Program-made: the position numbers and the translations under genes
Assembly: GCA_910578345.1 (NCBI GenBank)
Contig: CAJTRA010000001.1
Coordinates: 478,115 to 542,114, forward strand
Reading direction: 5' to 3'
Source: an uncultured Lachnospiraceae bacterium
GTDB lineage: Bacteria; Bacillota; Clostridia; Lachnospirales; Lachnospiraceae
Length of the DNA: 64,000 bases
The notes under the pieces: model-generated
Database searches by the model: none
Told to the model about the DNA's origin: nothing
Seen by the model: only the letters and a program-made list of their open reading frames with translations
Shown here: positions 24,358-32,629 of the stretch, piece after piece
Position numbering within the stretch: the first letter of the stretch is position 1
Layout of the letters: every line of letters starts with the position of its first letter

Positions 24358-25704
24358 TCATTTTAAGAGCATGATATCCTCTTCGAGAAACCTGTCGATC
24401 GTTCCCTGTATGATCTGATTCCCATAATTCTCAGATCCCGCATTCTCCTTCGCCACTTTAATATACTGCGGTGTATGTCCAATCCAGTACATCCTCCCGC
24501 CAATCTCCTTTTCTTCCTCAAAAAGGACCTCTGCTTCTTTATGCACATAACCGGCCCTGTAATCATGTGACAGACGTTTCTCCAACTGTGCCAGGATACT
24601 GCTTCTTACCCCCTTCTGATGTTCTGTGAGCTGGGCATCCATCTTCGCCGCTCTCGTCCCCTGTCTTCTGGAATATTTGAAAATATGCATCTCATAGAAT
24701 CTGACCTTTTGCACAAAAGCTTCCGTCATACGGAATTCTTCTTCCGTCTCTCCAGGAAATCCAACGATCACATCTGTCGTTATGGCCGGATCCCGATAGT
24801 ATTTCCTGAGAAGCTGTGTCGTCTGAAAGTATTCCCCGGTAGTATAGTGTCTATTCATTCTCTGGAGAACTGCATCACAGCCGCTCTGCAAAGACAAGTG
24901 AAAATGAGGGCAGATCTTAGGCATCCCGCTGAGCTGTCTGACAAACTCTTCCGTCACAATACGAGGTTCCAGAGATCCCAGACGGATACGTTTTAGTCCC
25001 TCTGTGTTCTGCATTTTGGCCAGAAGCTGCAATAACTCCGAGCCGCCTCTGTCGATCCCGTAAGAACTCAGATGAATCCCTGTTAACACGATTTCCCGGT
25101 AGCCTGCAGCCACAATTCCCTGTACCTCCCGCATAATATCGTCCTGCTCCCGGCTTCTGACCCTGCCTCTGGCATAGGGGATGATACAATAAGAGCAGAA
25201 CTGATTACACCCGTCCTGAATCTTGATATATGCTCTCGTATGTTCTGCAGTGCGGATTAACTGCATTTCTTCATATTCTTTCGTGCAGCCGATATCGATC
25301 TTCTCTATAACAGGCCCTTTCCCACAGACAGCAGGGATCTTCCCCGCTTGTCCTTCGTGTTCCTGCAAATAGTTCTCCAGGATCACCGCCAAGTCTTTCT
25401 TGCGGTTATTGCCAATCGCAAGATCCACTGCCTCTTCCTGGAGGATCCCTTCCCCCGCTGTCTGGACATAACATCCCACCGCCACTACGACAGCGTTCGG
25501 GTTACGTTTCCTTGCGCGATGGATCATCTGCCTGCTTTTCCGATCAGCTATATTGGTCACAGTGCACGTATTGATGATATAAATATCTGCCGTCTCATCA
25601 AAAGATACAATTTTGTATCCTTTTTCCAACAGCATTTGTTGCATAACATCCATTTCATAGCTGTTCACTTTGCATCCAAGATTGTGTAGTGCTACACTTT
25701 TCAT
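24358..25704 (-). CDS. mtaB: tRNA ms2t6A37 methylthiotransferase MtaB
   Basis: A radical-SAM methylthiotransferase that converts t6A37 to ms2t6A37 in tRNAs reading ANN codons. The N-terminal UPF0004 domain has NLGCKVNSYEMDVMQQ, INTCTVTNIADRKSRQ and VVAVGCYVQTA with three cluster-binding Cys. The radical-SAM CxxxCxxC motif is in QDGCNQFCSYCIIPYARGR, followed by a C-terminal TRAM domain. I start it at ATG 25702-25704, which has GGGGG about 5 bp upstream, rather than at the GTG four codons earlier. It is the upstream gene of the ireB-ruvX series. Confidence 0.94.
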   Translation of the reverse strand: MKSVALHNLGCKVNSYEMDVMQQMLLEKGYKIVSFDETADIYIINTCTVTNIADRKSRQMIHRARKRNPNAVVVAVGCYVQTAGEGILQEEAVDLAIGNNRKKDLAVILENYLQEHEGQAGKIPAVCGKGPVIEKIDIGCTKEYEEMQLIRTAEHTRAYIKIQDGCNQFCSYCIIPYARGRVRSREQDDIMREVQGIVAAGYREIVLTGIHLSSYGIDRGGSELLQLLAKMQNTEGLKRIRLGSLEPRIVTEEFVRQLSGMPKICPHFHLSLQSGCDAVLQRMNRHYTTGEYFQTTQLLRKYYRDPAITTDVIVGFPGETEEEFRMTEAFVQKVRFYEMHIFKYSRRQGTRAAKMDAQLTEHQKGVRSSILAQLEKRLSHDYRAGYVHKEAEVLFEEEKEIGGRMYWIGHTPQYIKVAKENAGSENYGNQIIQGTIDRFLEEDIMLLK

Positions 25705-25808
25705 TGTATCCCCCACGTTTTTTGTGTTGTTTTATCATTGACTTTTAGTGCTCCAGCCTTTAGTATTAAAGCAGAAGGTATTCATAAAGCAAAGGAGGTA
25801 GATTTGAC

Positions 25809-26039
25809 ATGAAAACAGTACAGATTTCTCTCAATTCAATTGATAAGGTTAAATCTTTTGTAAATGATATTACAAAATTTGATTACGATTTCGATCTGGT
25901 ATCCGGCAGATACGTGATCGACGCGAAGTCTATCATGGGCATCTTCAGTCTGGATTTATCCAAACCGATCGACTTAAATATCCATGCAGAAGACGCGATC
26001 GATGAAGTTCTGGCAGTCTTAAAACCGTACATCATCTGA
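25809..26039 (+). CDS. HPr-like protein lacking the active-site histidine
   Basis: A 76-aa protein of the HPr fold. The second half AKSIMGIFSLDLSKPIDL corresponds to the Ser46 region of HPr (family KSIMGVMSL), so the HPr kinase-type Ser appears retained. The loop that should carry GLHARPA with His15 is replaced by NSIDKVKSFVND, so PTS phosphotransfer is not possible. It may serve a regulatory role like Crh or be a structural paralogue. It is monocistronic, with AAAGGAGGT before the start and its own terminator; divergent to mtaB. Confidence 0.85.
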   Translation: MKTVQISLNSIDKVKSFVNDITKFDYDFDLVSGRYVIDAKSIMGIFSLDLSKPIDLNIHAEDAIDEVLAVLKPYII

Positions 26040-26061
26040 ACAGGCCTATCAACAAGACACC

Positions 26062-26090
26062 GGAATCACCTTATCAGGTGATTCCTTTTT
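26062..26090 (+). terminator. Terminator of the HPr-like gene
   Basis: GGAATCACCT pairs perfectly with AGGTGATTCC across loop TATC, followed by TTTTTATT. It is a strong plus-strand intrinsic terminator between convergent genes. Confidence 0.93.
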
Positions 26091-26101
26091 ATTGTCTAAC
26101 G

Positions 26102-27280
26102 CTATTTTACAATGATCAATTCTTCTGTGTCCAGTGCGGTCTGCACCAGTTCATCAATCTTTTCCACCAGATTATGCTCATGTTTTCTGATGATCTTTAA
26201 ATTCGGTTTCGTCACCGGATGCTTTGCCACAAAAATCGTACAGCAGTCCTCAAAAGGCTGGATCGAGGTCTCATACGTATCAATCTTCTCGGAAATATCT
26301 ACAATCTCCATCTTGTCAAATCCAATCAACGGCCTGTATACCGGCAGTTCACATACCTCATTCGTCGCCATCAGACTGTGCATCGTCTGCGAGGCAACCT
26401 GTCCAATACTCTCACCCGTGATCAGCCCAAGGCATTCCGTCTCTTTCGCGATATGCTCTGCAATACGCATCATATAGCGGCGCATGATGATCGTCAATTC
26501 ATCATGTGGACATTTGTCATAGATATACAACTGTATGTCCGTAAAATTAATGACATGAAGGTAAATCGGTCCCGTATAGGCCGCCACCTTTGCTGCCAGA
26601 TCCACCACCTTCTGCTTTGCACGCTCACTTGTATAGGGCGGTGCATGGAAATAGACCGCATCGATCTTGACACCCCTCTTCGCGATCATCCAGCCCGCAA
26701 CCGGTGAGTCAATGCCGCCGGATAACAGCAGCATCGCTTTTCCTCCTGTGCCTACCGGCATACCGCCCGGCCCCGGAATCGTCTCCGAATAGAGATAGAT
26801 CTTATCCCGTATCTCCACGTTCAGAAGAATATCCGGCTTGTGCACATCAACATGCATCTGCGGATAAGTATCCAGGATAACGCCTCCCAACTCCATATTG
26901 ATCTCCATGGAATTGAGAGGATAATTCTTTCTTGCCCGCCTGGCGGCAACTTTAAAACTTTTGTCTTTCAAAGGATAGACGGTGTTAACATAGCTTACCA
27001 CCGTCTCCTTCAACTTCTCGAATCCTTCATCCTCCACATGGACCATCGGGCAGATTCCCGATATGCCGAATACTTTCTGCAGATGCGCCACCGTCTCGTC
27101 ATAATCGAATTCGGACACGGCCTCCACATAGATGCGTCCGTCCGTCTTGCGCACGCAGAAGTCTCCTTCACATTTCTTCAACGCGTACTTAATCTGCTGT
27201 ACCAGTGCATTCTCGAACAGATACCGGTTCTTGCCTTTCACTCCGATCTCAGCATATTTTATCAAAAAAGCCGTAAACAT
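26102..27280 (-). CDS. thiI: tRNA 4-thiouridine sulfurtransferase ThiI
   Basis: Makes s4U8 in tRNA, and possibly supplies sulfur for thiamine thiazole. It has an N-terminal ferredoxin-like and THUMP region (MFTAFLIKYAEIGVKGKNR to about residue 165) and the PP-loop ATPase motif LLLSGGIDSPVAGWMIAKRG. At 392 aa it lacks the rhodanese domain of enteric ThiI, as is usual in Firmicutes, where a dedicated desulfurase supplies sulfur. The desulfurase gene lies immediately upstream in the same operon. Confidence 0.95.
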   Translation of the reverse strand: MFTAFLIKYAEIGVKGKNRYLFENALVQQIKYALKKCEGDFCVRKTDGRIYVEAVSEFDYDETVAHLQKVFGISGICPMVHVEDEGFEKLKETVVSYVNTVYPLKDKSFKVAARRARKNYPLNSMEINMELGGVILDTYPQMHVDVHKPDILLNVEIRDKIYLYSETIPGPGGMPVGTGGKAMLLLSGGIDSPVAGWMIAKRGVKIDAVYFHAPPYTSERAKQKVVDLAAKVAAYTGPIYLHVINFTDIQLYIYDKCPHDELTIIMRRYMMRIAEHIAKETECLGLITGESIGQVASQTMHSLMATNEVCELPVYRPLIGFDKMEIVDISEKIDTYETSIQPFEDCCTIFVAKHPVTKPNLKIIRKHEHNLVEKIDELVQTALDTEELIIVK

Positions 27281-27342
27281 ATTTCCTCCCTGACGCCTGA
27301 TTCTTGCAGCTTTGCCGCTTCTTCAATGCAGCGCTGTAACCG

Positions 27343-28506
27343 TCAATGGCGCGTATATTTTCTTAACATCGGAATCATTTCATATAATGCCTGTATAGTA
27401 TACCGGATTTCCTCTTCTGTTGTAAAGACGGAAAGGCTGAAACGTATGGTGGAACCTAACAGGTCCTTCTCCACTCCAATCGCCTTAAGCGTATCCGATA
27501 TCTGAGGTTTGTTGGATGAGCAGGCGCTTCCTGCCGATACATAAATCTCCTTTTCCTCCAGTGCATGCAGCAAGACTTCACTCCGCACACCGCGCACAGA
27601 AAGGCTGACAATATGCGGCGCACCCTGTCTTCCCGGACATCCATTCACCTTCACATCCTCTATGTGGCCGACTCCCTCAATCAGCAGATTCCGCTGCTCA
27701 TACATTCGATCCACATCCTGCTCCAAATTCGCATAGACAAGTTCTGCCGCCTTGGCAAGCCCTGCAATTCCCGGCACATTTTCTGTACCGGAACGCATTC
27801 CCTTCTGCTGTCCGCCGCCATATAAAATGGGACTGATCTTCGCCCCTTCCTTCATGTACAGGAAGCCTGCTCCTTTCGGTCCATGAATCTTATGGGCGCT
27901 GACTGATAACAGATCCACATGCATCCTGGCGGGATAAATCCTGAACTTGCCGAATCCCTGCACCGCATCCACATGGAACAATGTCTGGGGATTGCACTGC
28001 TTGATCAGTTCCCCCGCTTCCGCGATGGGCTGCACGCTTCCAATCTCGTTATTGACATGCATGATCGATACCAGGATCGTATCCTTTCTGATTGACCGCT
28101 CTAGATCTTTCAGGGAGATTCTTCCTTCCCGATCGACCGGGAGATATGTCACCTCAAACCCCTGATTTTCCAGATATGCCATCGTCTGCAGAATTGCCGG
28201 ATGCTCCATTCTGGTCGTGACCAGATGCCTTCCCCTCCTGTGATTTGCCATCGCCGCGCCGATCAATGCAATATTGTCGGACTCTGTACCACCGGAAGTA
28301 AACAGGATCTCCTTTTCATTTACCTTTAACAGTTTGGCCAATGTCTCTTTGGCGTATCTTAAGTATTGTTCCGCTTCTATCCCTTTATGATGCATGCTGG
28401 ATGGATTTCCGTAATCCTCGCACATGACCTTACATACTAATTTTGCCACTTCGTCATAGCATCTGGTTGTTGCGGAATTGTCCAAATACACTTCCATTTT
28501 TGTCAT
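27343..28506 (-). CDS. Cysteine desulfurase (NifS/IscS-like, ThiI partner)
   Basis: A PLP-dependent class V enzyme that removes sulfur from L-cysteine as a persulfide. The PLP lysine lies in SVSAHKIHGPKGAG (about Lys206), upstream motifs include LDNSATTR and TSGGTESDNIA, and the persulfide Cys is in VSAGSACSSN (about Cys329). The short active-site loop resembles NifZ/YrvO-type enzymes. Its position just upstream of thiI suggests sulfur delivery for tRNA thiolation. Confidence 0.94.
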   Translation of the reverse strand: MTKMEVYLDNSATTRCYDEVAKLVCKVMCEDYGNPSSMHHKGIEAEQYLRYAKETLAKLLKVNEKEILFTSGGTESDNIALIGAAMANHRRGRHLVTTRMEHPAILQTMAYLENQGFEVTYLPVDREGRISLKDLERSIRKDTILVSIMHVNNEIGSVQPIAEAGELIKQCNPQTLFHVDAVQGFGKFRIYPARMHVDLLSVSAHKIHGPKGAGFLYMKEGAKISPILYGGGQQKGMRSGTENVPGIAGLAKAAELVYANLEQDVDRMYEQRNLLIEGVGHIEDVKVNGCPGRQGAPHIVSLSVRGVRSEVLLHALEEKEIYVSAGSACSSNKPQISDTLKAIGVEKDLLGSTIRFSLSVFTTEEEIRYTIQALYEMIPMLRKYTRH

Positions 28507-28582
28507 TCCTTTCTTTTGACTTATCGTTCCCGGAAGTTTTCCACAGCATAATCTCTGCTGTTTCCTTATACCCTATCATATG

Positions 28583-29326
28583 TCATCGGCTTTCCAAATG
28601 ATACATCAGCCATGATAATACCGTAAAGCCCGCTGTCTCCGTCCGCAGGATGCGTCTGCCCAGCGTTACAGGCTCAATTCCTGCTTCCACCGCCATTTGG
28701 ATTTCACTCTCCTCGAACCCTCCTTCCGGCCCGATGAAAACCGCAATCTCTTTTCCGGCCTCTGCCGTCTCTATCACTTCCCTCGTATGCCGCATATCCT
28801 GTGCAAGCTCATATGGGATCAATCTTACATCCATTGTGCTGGCATAGTCAACCGCTTCCCGCATACTCATGACAGGACGCACACGCGGTATCATACCCCG
28901 TTTACTCTGCTTGGCCGCTGACTCCGCTATTCCCTGCCATCTGTTGATCTTTGCCGACGCCTTTTTCTCATCCAACTTGACCACACAACGTCTGGCCGCC
29001 ACCGGAATCACCTCATACGCCCCAAGTTCCACTGCTTTCTGTACAATCAGCTCCATCTTATCTGCTTTCGGCAATCCCTGGAAAAGATAGATCCGGGACG
29101 ACAGTTCCACGCCCTCTTCCTTAATAAACCGCAGCGTACACAGCACTGCATCCTCCGTATAAGAAGTAATACCGCACCGGTATTCCTTTCCGTCAATCCC
29201 ATTGCTGACGGAGATTTCCTCCCCCGGTTTCATACGCAGTACATTACGTATATGATTGACGTCGCTGCCCGTAATGATAATCTGCTTATCCTGAATCTGT
29301 CCCGGTTCTACAAAAAACTGATACAT
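28583..29326 (-). CDS. rsmE: 16S rRNA m3U1498 methyltransferase RsmE
   Basis: A SPOUT-class methyltransferase that modifies U1498 of 16S rRNA. It has an N-terminal PUA-like domain (GSDVNHIRNVLRMKPGEEISV), a central LFQGLPKADKMELIVQKAVELG, and the C-terminal knot motif IGPEGGFEESEIQMA and LGRRILRTETAGFTVLSWL. The length of 247 aa is normal. It lies in the prmA-vanZ-rsmE-desulfurase-thiI series with short gaps. Confidence 0.95.
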   Translation of the reverse strand: MYQFFVEPGQIQDKQIIITGSDVNHIRNVLRMKPGEEISVSNGIDGKEYRCGITSYTEDAVLCTLRFIKEEGVELSSRIYLFQGLPKADKMELIVQKAVELGAYEVIPVAARRCVVKLDEKKASAKINRWQGIAESAAKQSKRGMIPRVRPVMSMREAVDYASTMDVRLIPYELAQDMRHTREVIETAEAGKEIAVFIGPEGGFEESEIQMAVEAGIEPVTLGRRILRTETAGFTVLSWLMYHLESR

Positions 29327-29328
29327 GC

Positions 29329-29889
29329 TTATGCCTCCGCCTTTCTGTTACGGTTCGCCCGCTTCCTTCTCCGCCACAGAATAAAACGCCGCAACAACAG
29401 AAAAAGCGCAAGCCCTAAAACCGCCCCCACACTGTCCACAATCACATCACTGACCAGGCCTGCCCGCCCTTCCACAAACAATTGATGAAACTCGTCACTG
29501 CAGGCATACAGAATTGCCAGTCCGGCCGCAGTCAGATAGCGATACAGGCACCTCATCCGCCATCTCCCAATCCATATATACAATAAGACCGCTAAAATGG
29601 CAAATTCCGTCATATGCGCCCCTTTGCGGACGAAATGCTCGACCAGACGGGCAATTTCCCATATTCTCTCCTCATCAATATGCAGATGAAAAAGCCATCC
29701 CGTCATACTGACAAGCTGATCGCTGACGCCCTCGCTGACCACGCTGGACTCTTCCTTATTCTGCGCAGAGAAAATGAAAATAATAACCATCCACAAAACT
29801 GCCAGAATCCCCGCTATATTACTTCTGATACGAACAATATCCCTTTTCTCCATACTAACCGCCGCTGTTTTGCTTAAACGAAATTTCAA
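29329..29889 (-). CDS. VanZ-family membrane protein
   Basis: A small membrane protein of the VanZ family with about four helices. It carries the family features FSAQNKEESS after helix 1, VEHFVRKGAHMTEFAILAVLLYI, and YACSDEFHQLFVEGRAGLVSDVIVDSVGA. VanZ in the glycopeptide cluster gives low-level teicoplanin resistance by unknown means; most homologues, like this one, are of unknown role. The start is uncertain: TTG at 29887-29889 gives 186 aa, and ATG at 29851-29853 gives a shorter protein beginning MEKRDIVR. Only 2 bp separate it from rsmE. Confidence 0.88.
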   Translation of the reverse strand: MKFRLSKTAAVSMEKRDIVRIRSNIAGILAVLWMVIIFIFSAQNKEESSVVSEGVSDQLVSMTGWLFHLHIDEERIWEIARLVEHFVRKGAHMTEFAILAVLLYIWIGRWRMRCLYRYLTAAGLAILYACSDEFHQLFVEGRAGLVSDVIVDSVGAVLGLALFLLLRRFILWRRRKRANRNRKAEA

Positions 29890-29916
29890 AATCCATAAAC
29901 AAGCAAGAGTGAAAGA

Positions 29917-30906
29917 TCAAAGTGGCTTACGGGCGGTCACAGAAACCCACTCTCCCTGATATGTCACTTCCAAAATCTCCAATCCTGCTGCTTCCACAGC
30001 CTCTCTGACCACCTGCTCTTTCACATCGATAATACCGGAAGTGATGTAGACGCCGCCCCTTTTCATCTGCCGGACAATGACCGGCGTCAAAGGCACCAGC
30101 ACATCCGCCAAAATATTCGCCACAACGATATCATAGCGCTCATACCCTGCCCGGTCCTGCACTTCCTGGTCCGTGATGATATTGCCGATCATCATCTCAA
30201 AGGAATCTTCCGCTATATGATTGGCTTCCTTATTCTGGGCAACCGCCTCTACTGCGCAGGGATCTAAGTCTGTGCCCACCGCATGTTTCGCTCCATACAT
30301 CAACGCAAGAATCGCAAGAATACCACTGCCGGTACCCACATCCAGCAATTCTGTCTCAGGCGTCAGATATTTCCTGATCTGGCGGATACAAAGCTGCGTC
30401 GTCTCATGCATTCCTGTGCCAAACGCTGTCCCCGGATCAATATGCAGTATCTTCTTTCCCTGGTCCTCCTCCCGCGCTTCCTCCCAGGAAGGAATGACAA
30501 GAAGATCATCTATGTAAAACTGATGGAAATACTGCTTCCAGTTATTGATCCAGTCAATGTCCTCCGTCTCGCTTACCGAGATCGATCCTTCTCCGATTTC
30601 CATAAAAAAGCGCAGCTCATCAAGTTCCTGTTCAATCTGTCCAATCACAGTAGCCTTGTCCGTAGGAACGCCGTTTATCTCCAAGCTTCCATCTTCCCTC
30701 TCTTCTACGAAAAAGTTCAGGTAAGCTATCCCGTCATCCTCCGGTCCCTCCGGCAGAATATCCACAAACATCTGCTCTTTCTCCAGTGCTGTGAGCGGAA
30801 CCTTGTCCTCGATCTGCGCCCCTTCCAGCCCAATGTCATAGAGCGTGCTGATCAAAATATCCTCTGCTTCTGTAATCGTCTTGATCCTGAATTTCATCCA
30901 TTTCAT
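29917..30906 (-). CDS. prmA: Ribosomal protein L11 methyltransferase
   Basis: Methylates ribosomal protein L11. The C-terminal SAM-binding domain has ILHIDPGTAFGTGMHETTQLC, LDVGTGSGILAILALMYGA and the NPPY-like VVANILADVLVPL; the N-terminal domain binds L11. At 329 aa it is slightly longer than E. coli PrmA because of an insertion in the N-terminal domain. It heads the prmA-vanZ-rsmE cluster, an association common in Firmicutes (prmA-rsmE). Confidence 0.94.
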   Translation of the reverse strand: MKWMKFRIKTITEAEDILISTLYDIGLEGAQIEDKVPLTALEKEQMFVDILPEGPEDDGIAYLNFFVEEREDGSLEINGVPTDKATVIGQIEQELDELRFFMEIGEGSISVSETEDIDWINNWKQYFHQFYIDDLLVIPSWEEAREEDQGKKILHIDPGTAFGTGMHETTQLCIRQIRKYLTPETELLDVGTGSGILAILALMYGAKHAVGTDLDPCAVEAVAQNKEANHIAEDSFEMMIGNIITDQEVQDRAGYERYDIVVANILADVLVPLTPVIVRQMKRGGVYITSGIIDVKEQVVREAVEAAGLEILEVTYQGEWVSVTARKPL

Positions 30907-31045
30907 ATTGATCCTCCATTCTTACTCAACCTGCGAACTGCTTTCTTTCCCGGTCATAACTGGTACAGGTAATACCTGGCAATGAAATACTGATTTTCAT
31001 TATAACCGAAAACAAAAGACGTGTACACCTGGAATTGAGAACTGT

Positions 31046-31085
31046 GAAAACAGCACCCACGCCAGTCTCCTGGCTGAGTGCTGCT
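31046..31085 (-). terminator. Terminator after the DUF3048 lipoprotein gene
   Basis: In the minus-strand transcript CAGCAC and GTGCTG form the outer stem, with GCCAG/CTGGC around a GAGA loop inside, followed by TTTTC. Confidence 0.7.
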
Positions 31086-31100
31086 TTCGTGTAAACCTGT

Positions 31101-32348
31101 TTATGAAGCGTCAGCTGCCTCGACCGACGGCATATCCGGCGTACTTAAGCTCTCGTCATCCTTGCCATATTCTACATATTCACCATATTCCTGCCATATA
31201 TTGCAGATCCATGTCTTACCCTGGTTGAAGATAATCTCCTCCCCGGCTTCATCATAGAACTTCGCCGGCGTAAAATCGCCATCGAAACGCCTCCATGTGC
31301 CTTTGATCGCTTTCCCATTGGTGAAGACAATCGCATCCCCTTCACCGTGTACTCCAAACGCGAGATAATCATGATCATCTCTCACCTCACCATGGCAGTA
31401 CTGGAAGACAACATTGCTGACGGCCAGTTGTTCATTATTATATTCATCTATCTGTTTCTTGCCATCCTGATATCTGTAATAGAGATGGTCATCCTCGTGA
31501 TATTCAAAATACGGATGATAAGCGCCATAGCCGCCGGAATTTCTGCCCGACTTTCCTCCCGGATAGACCATGACGGCATCTTCCTTCTCATCATAATCCG
31601 CTGTCACATCGTCTGCCGCAAAAAGGAATGGCGGAACATACTTATCGTCATAGTTCCAATCATATCCAAGCCTGTCTACAGCCTTAAACAAACCTTCAAT
31701 CATAAGATATCCGGTAAACTCCGTCGCATAGCCTGGGCGCTTCACCCTGCCAAAAGCCTCATCCGCAGGATTGTGAATGCCTATCACCGACGCGCTGACA
31801 TTATAGTACTCCGGCCTGTTGATCAATTCCTCTACATATGGTACGGCTAATCCCCAGTTACAGTAGATCGCCTCATATCCCATAGCCGTATAGACATAAT
31901 AGTCCCGGCTGCTTCTGACCGGACCGACCCGCTCCAGCTCGTCAAAGTCCTCAAGCACAGCCATCAATCTGGTAATCCGGCCTTCCACAGGCGCTTCATA
32001 GATAATGCCCGCTTTCGATAAACCATACTGCGGCATCGCCGGCGCATTGTTCGGGATCATCACAGCGATCGGTCTCCGCTGCGCAATCTTCTCATCTGTC
32101 CATTCTCCTGTCAGATAACTCTGAATCTTACCGTTCTCGCTCACCCGTTCTCCGATAACCGGATAAGCTGTTGTAAGTTCAGGCTCTTCCTCCTCCGGCT
32201 CCTCTTCTACTTCCGGTGCAGGCTCCTCCTCCACCACTTCATCTACTTCCGGCACAGGTACAGGCTCCTCTTTCGCTCCACATCCGATCAATCCTGTTGT
32301 CATGCACAGTATCGTAATTCCTGCTAACGCAATTCTCCTCCGTAACAT
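31101..32348 (-). CDS. DUF3048 domain lipoprotein (YerB-like)
   Basis: A secreted lipoprotein: signal peptide with lipobox LIGCGAKE near residue 21, a Pro/Glu-rich linker (about 28-60), then a DUF3048 domain pair. The conserved RPIAVMIPNNAPAMPQYGLSKAGIIYE and VGPVRSSRDYYV are characteristic of YerB-type proteins, and the second half includes KQIDEYNNEQLAVSNVVF. The function is unknown. I chose the ATG at 32346-32348, with AGAGG 6 bp upstream, because it gives a proper signal peptide; the frame extends further upstream without it. Confidence 0.9.
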   Translation of the reverse strand: MLRRRIALAGITILCMTTGLIGCGAKEEPVPVPEVDEVVEEEPAPEVEEEPEEEEPELTTAYPVIGERVSENGKIQSYLTGEWTDEKIAQRRPIAVMIPNNAPAMPQYGLSKAGIIYEAPVEGRITRLMAVLEDFDELERVGPVRSSRDYYVYTAMGYEAIYCNWGLAVPYVEELINRPEYYNVSASVIGIHNPADEAFGRVKRPGYATEFTGYLMIEGLFKAVDRLGYDWNYDDKYVPPFLFAADDVTADYDEKEDAVMVYPGGKSGRNSGGYGAYHPYFEYHEDDHLYYRYQDGKKQIDEYNNEQLAVSNVVFQYCHGEVRDDHDYLAFGVHGEGDAIVFTNGKAIKGTWRRFDGDFTPAKFYDEAGEEIIFNQGKTWICNIWQEYGEYVEYGKDDESLSTPDMPSVEAADAS

Positions 32349-32576
32349 TTTGACCTCTTTTCTACATTTCCCTTCTTTGGCAATGTCATTTGTTTCTATT
32401 TTAGGTCTGCTTTTAGATCTATTTTCTGTGGATATCCATATATCTTGTGAGAATTTTCTTCTCAACATTTGCGATATACACAGATTAGTATACAGCCAAA
32501 AATCTTTTTTATTATAGCCGAAATATGGAAGGTTGTATAGTTAAATTGGGGAAAAGTAAGAAAATGATAAGAAATG

Positions 32577-32623
32577 ATAAAAAATAGAGGCCGCCTCGGA
32601 AAAATTTCTTCCGGGCCGCCTCA
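32577..32623 (-). terminator. Terminator after the subtilase gene
   Basis: GAGGCGGCC...GGCGGCCTC with an inner CGGAA/TTCCG stem forms a hairpin followed by ATTTTTTATC in the minus-strand transcript, 7 bp past the stop. Confidence 0.8.
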
Positions 32624-32629
32624 TTGATT

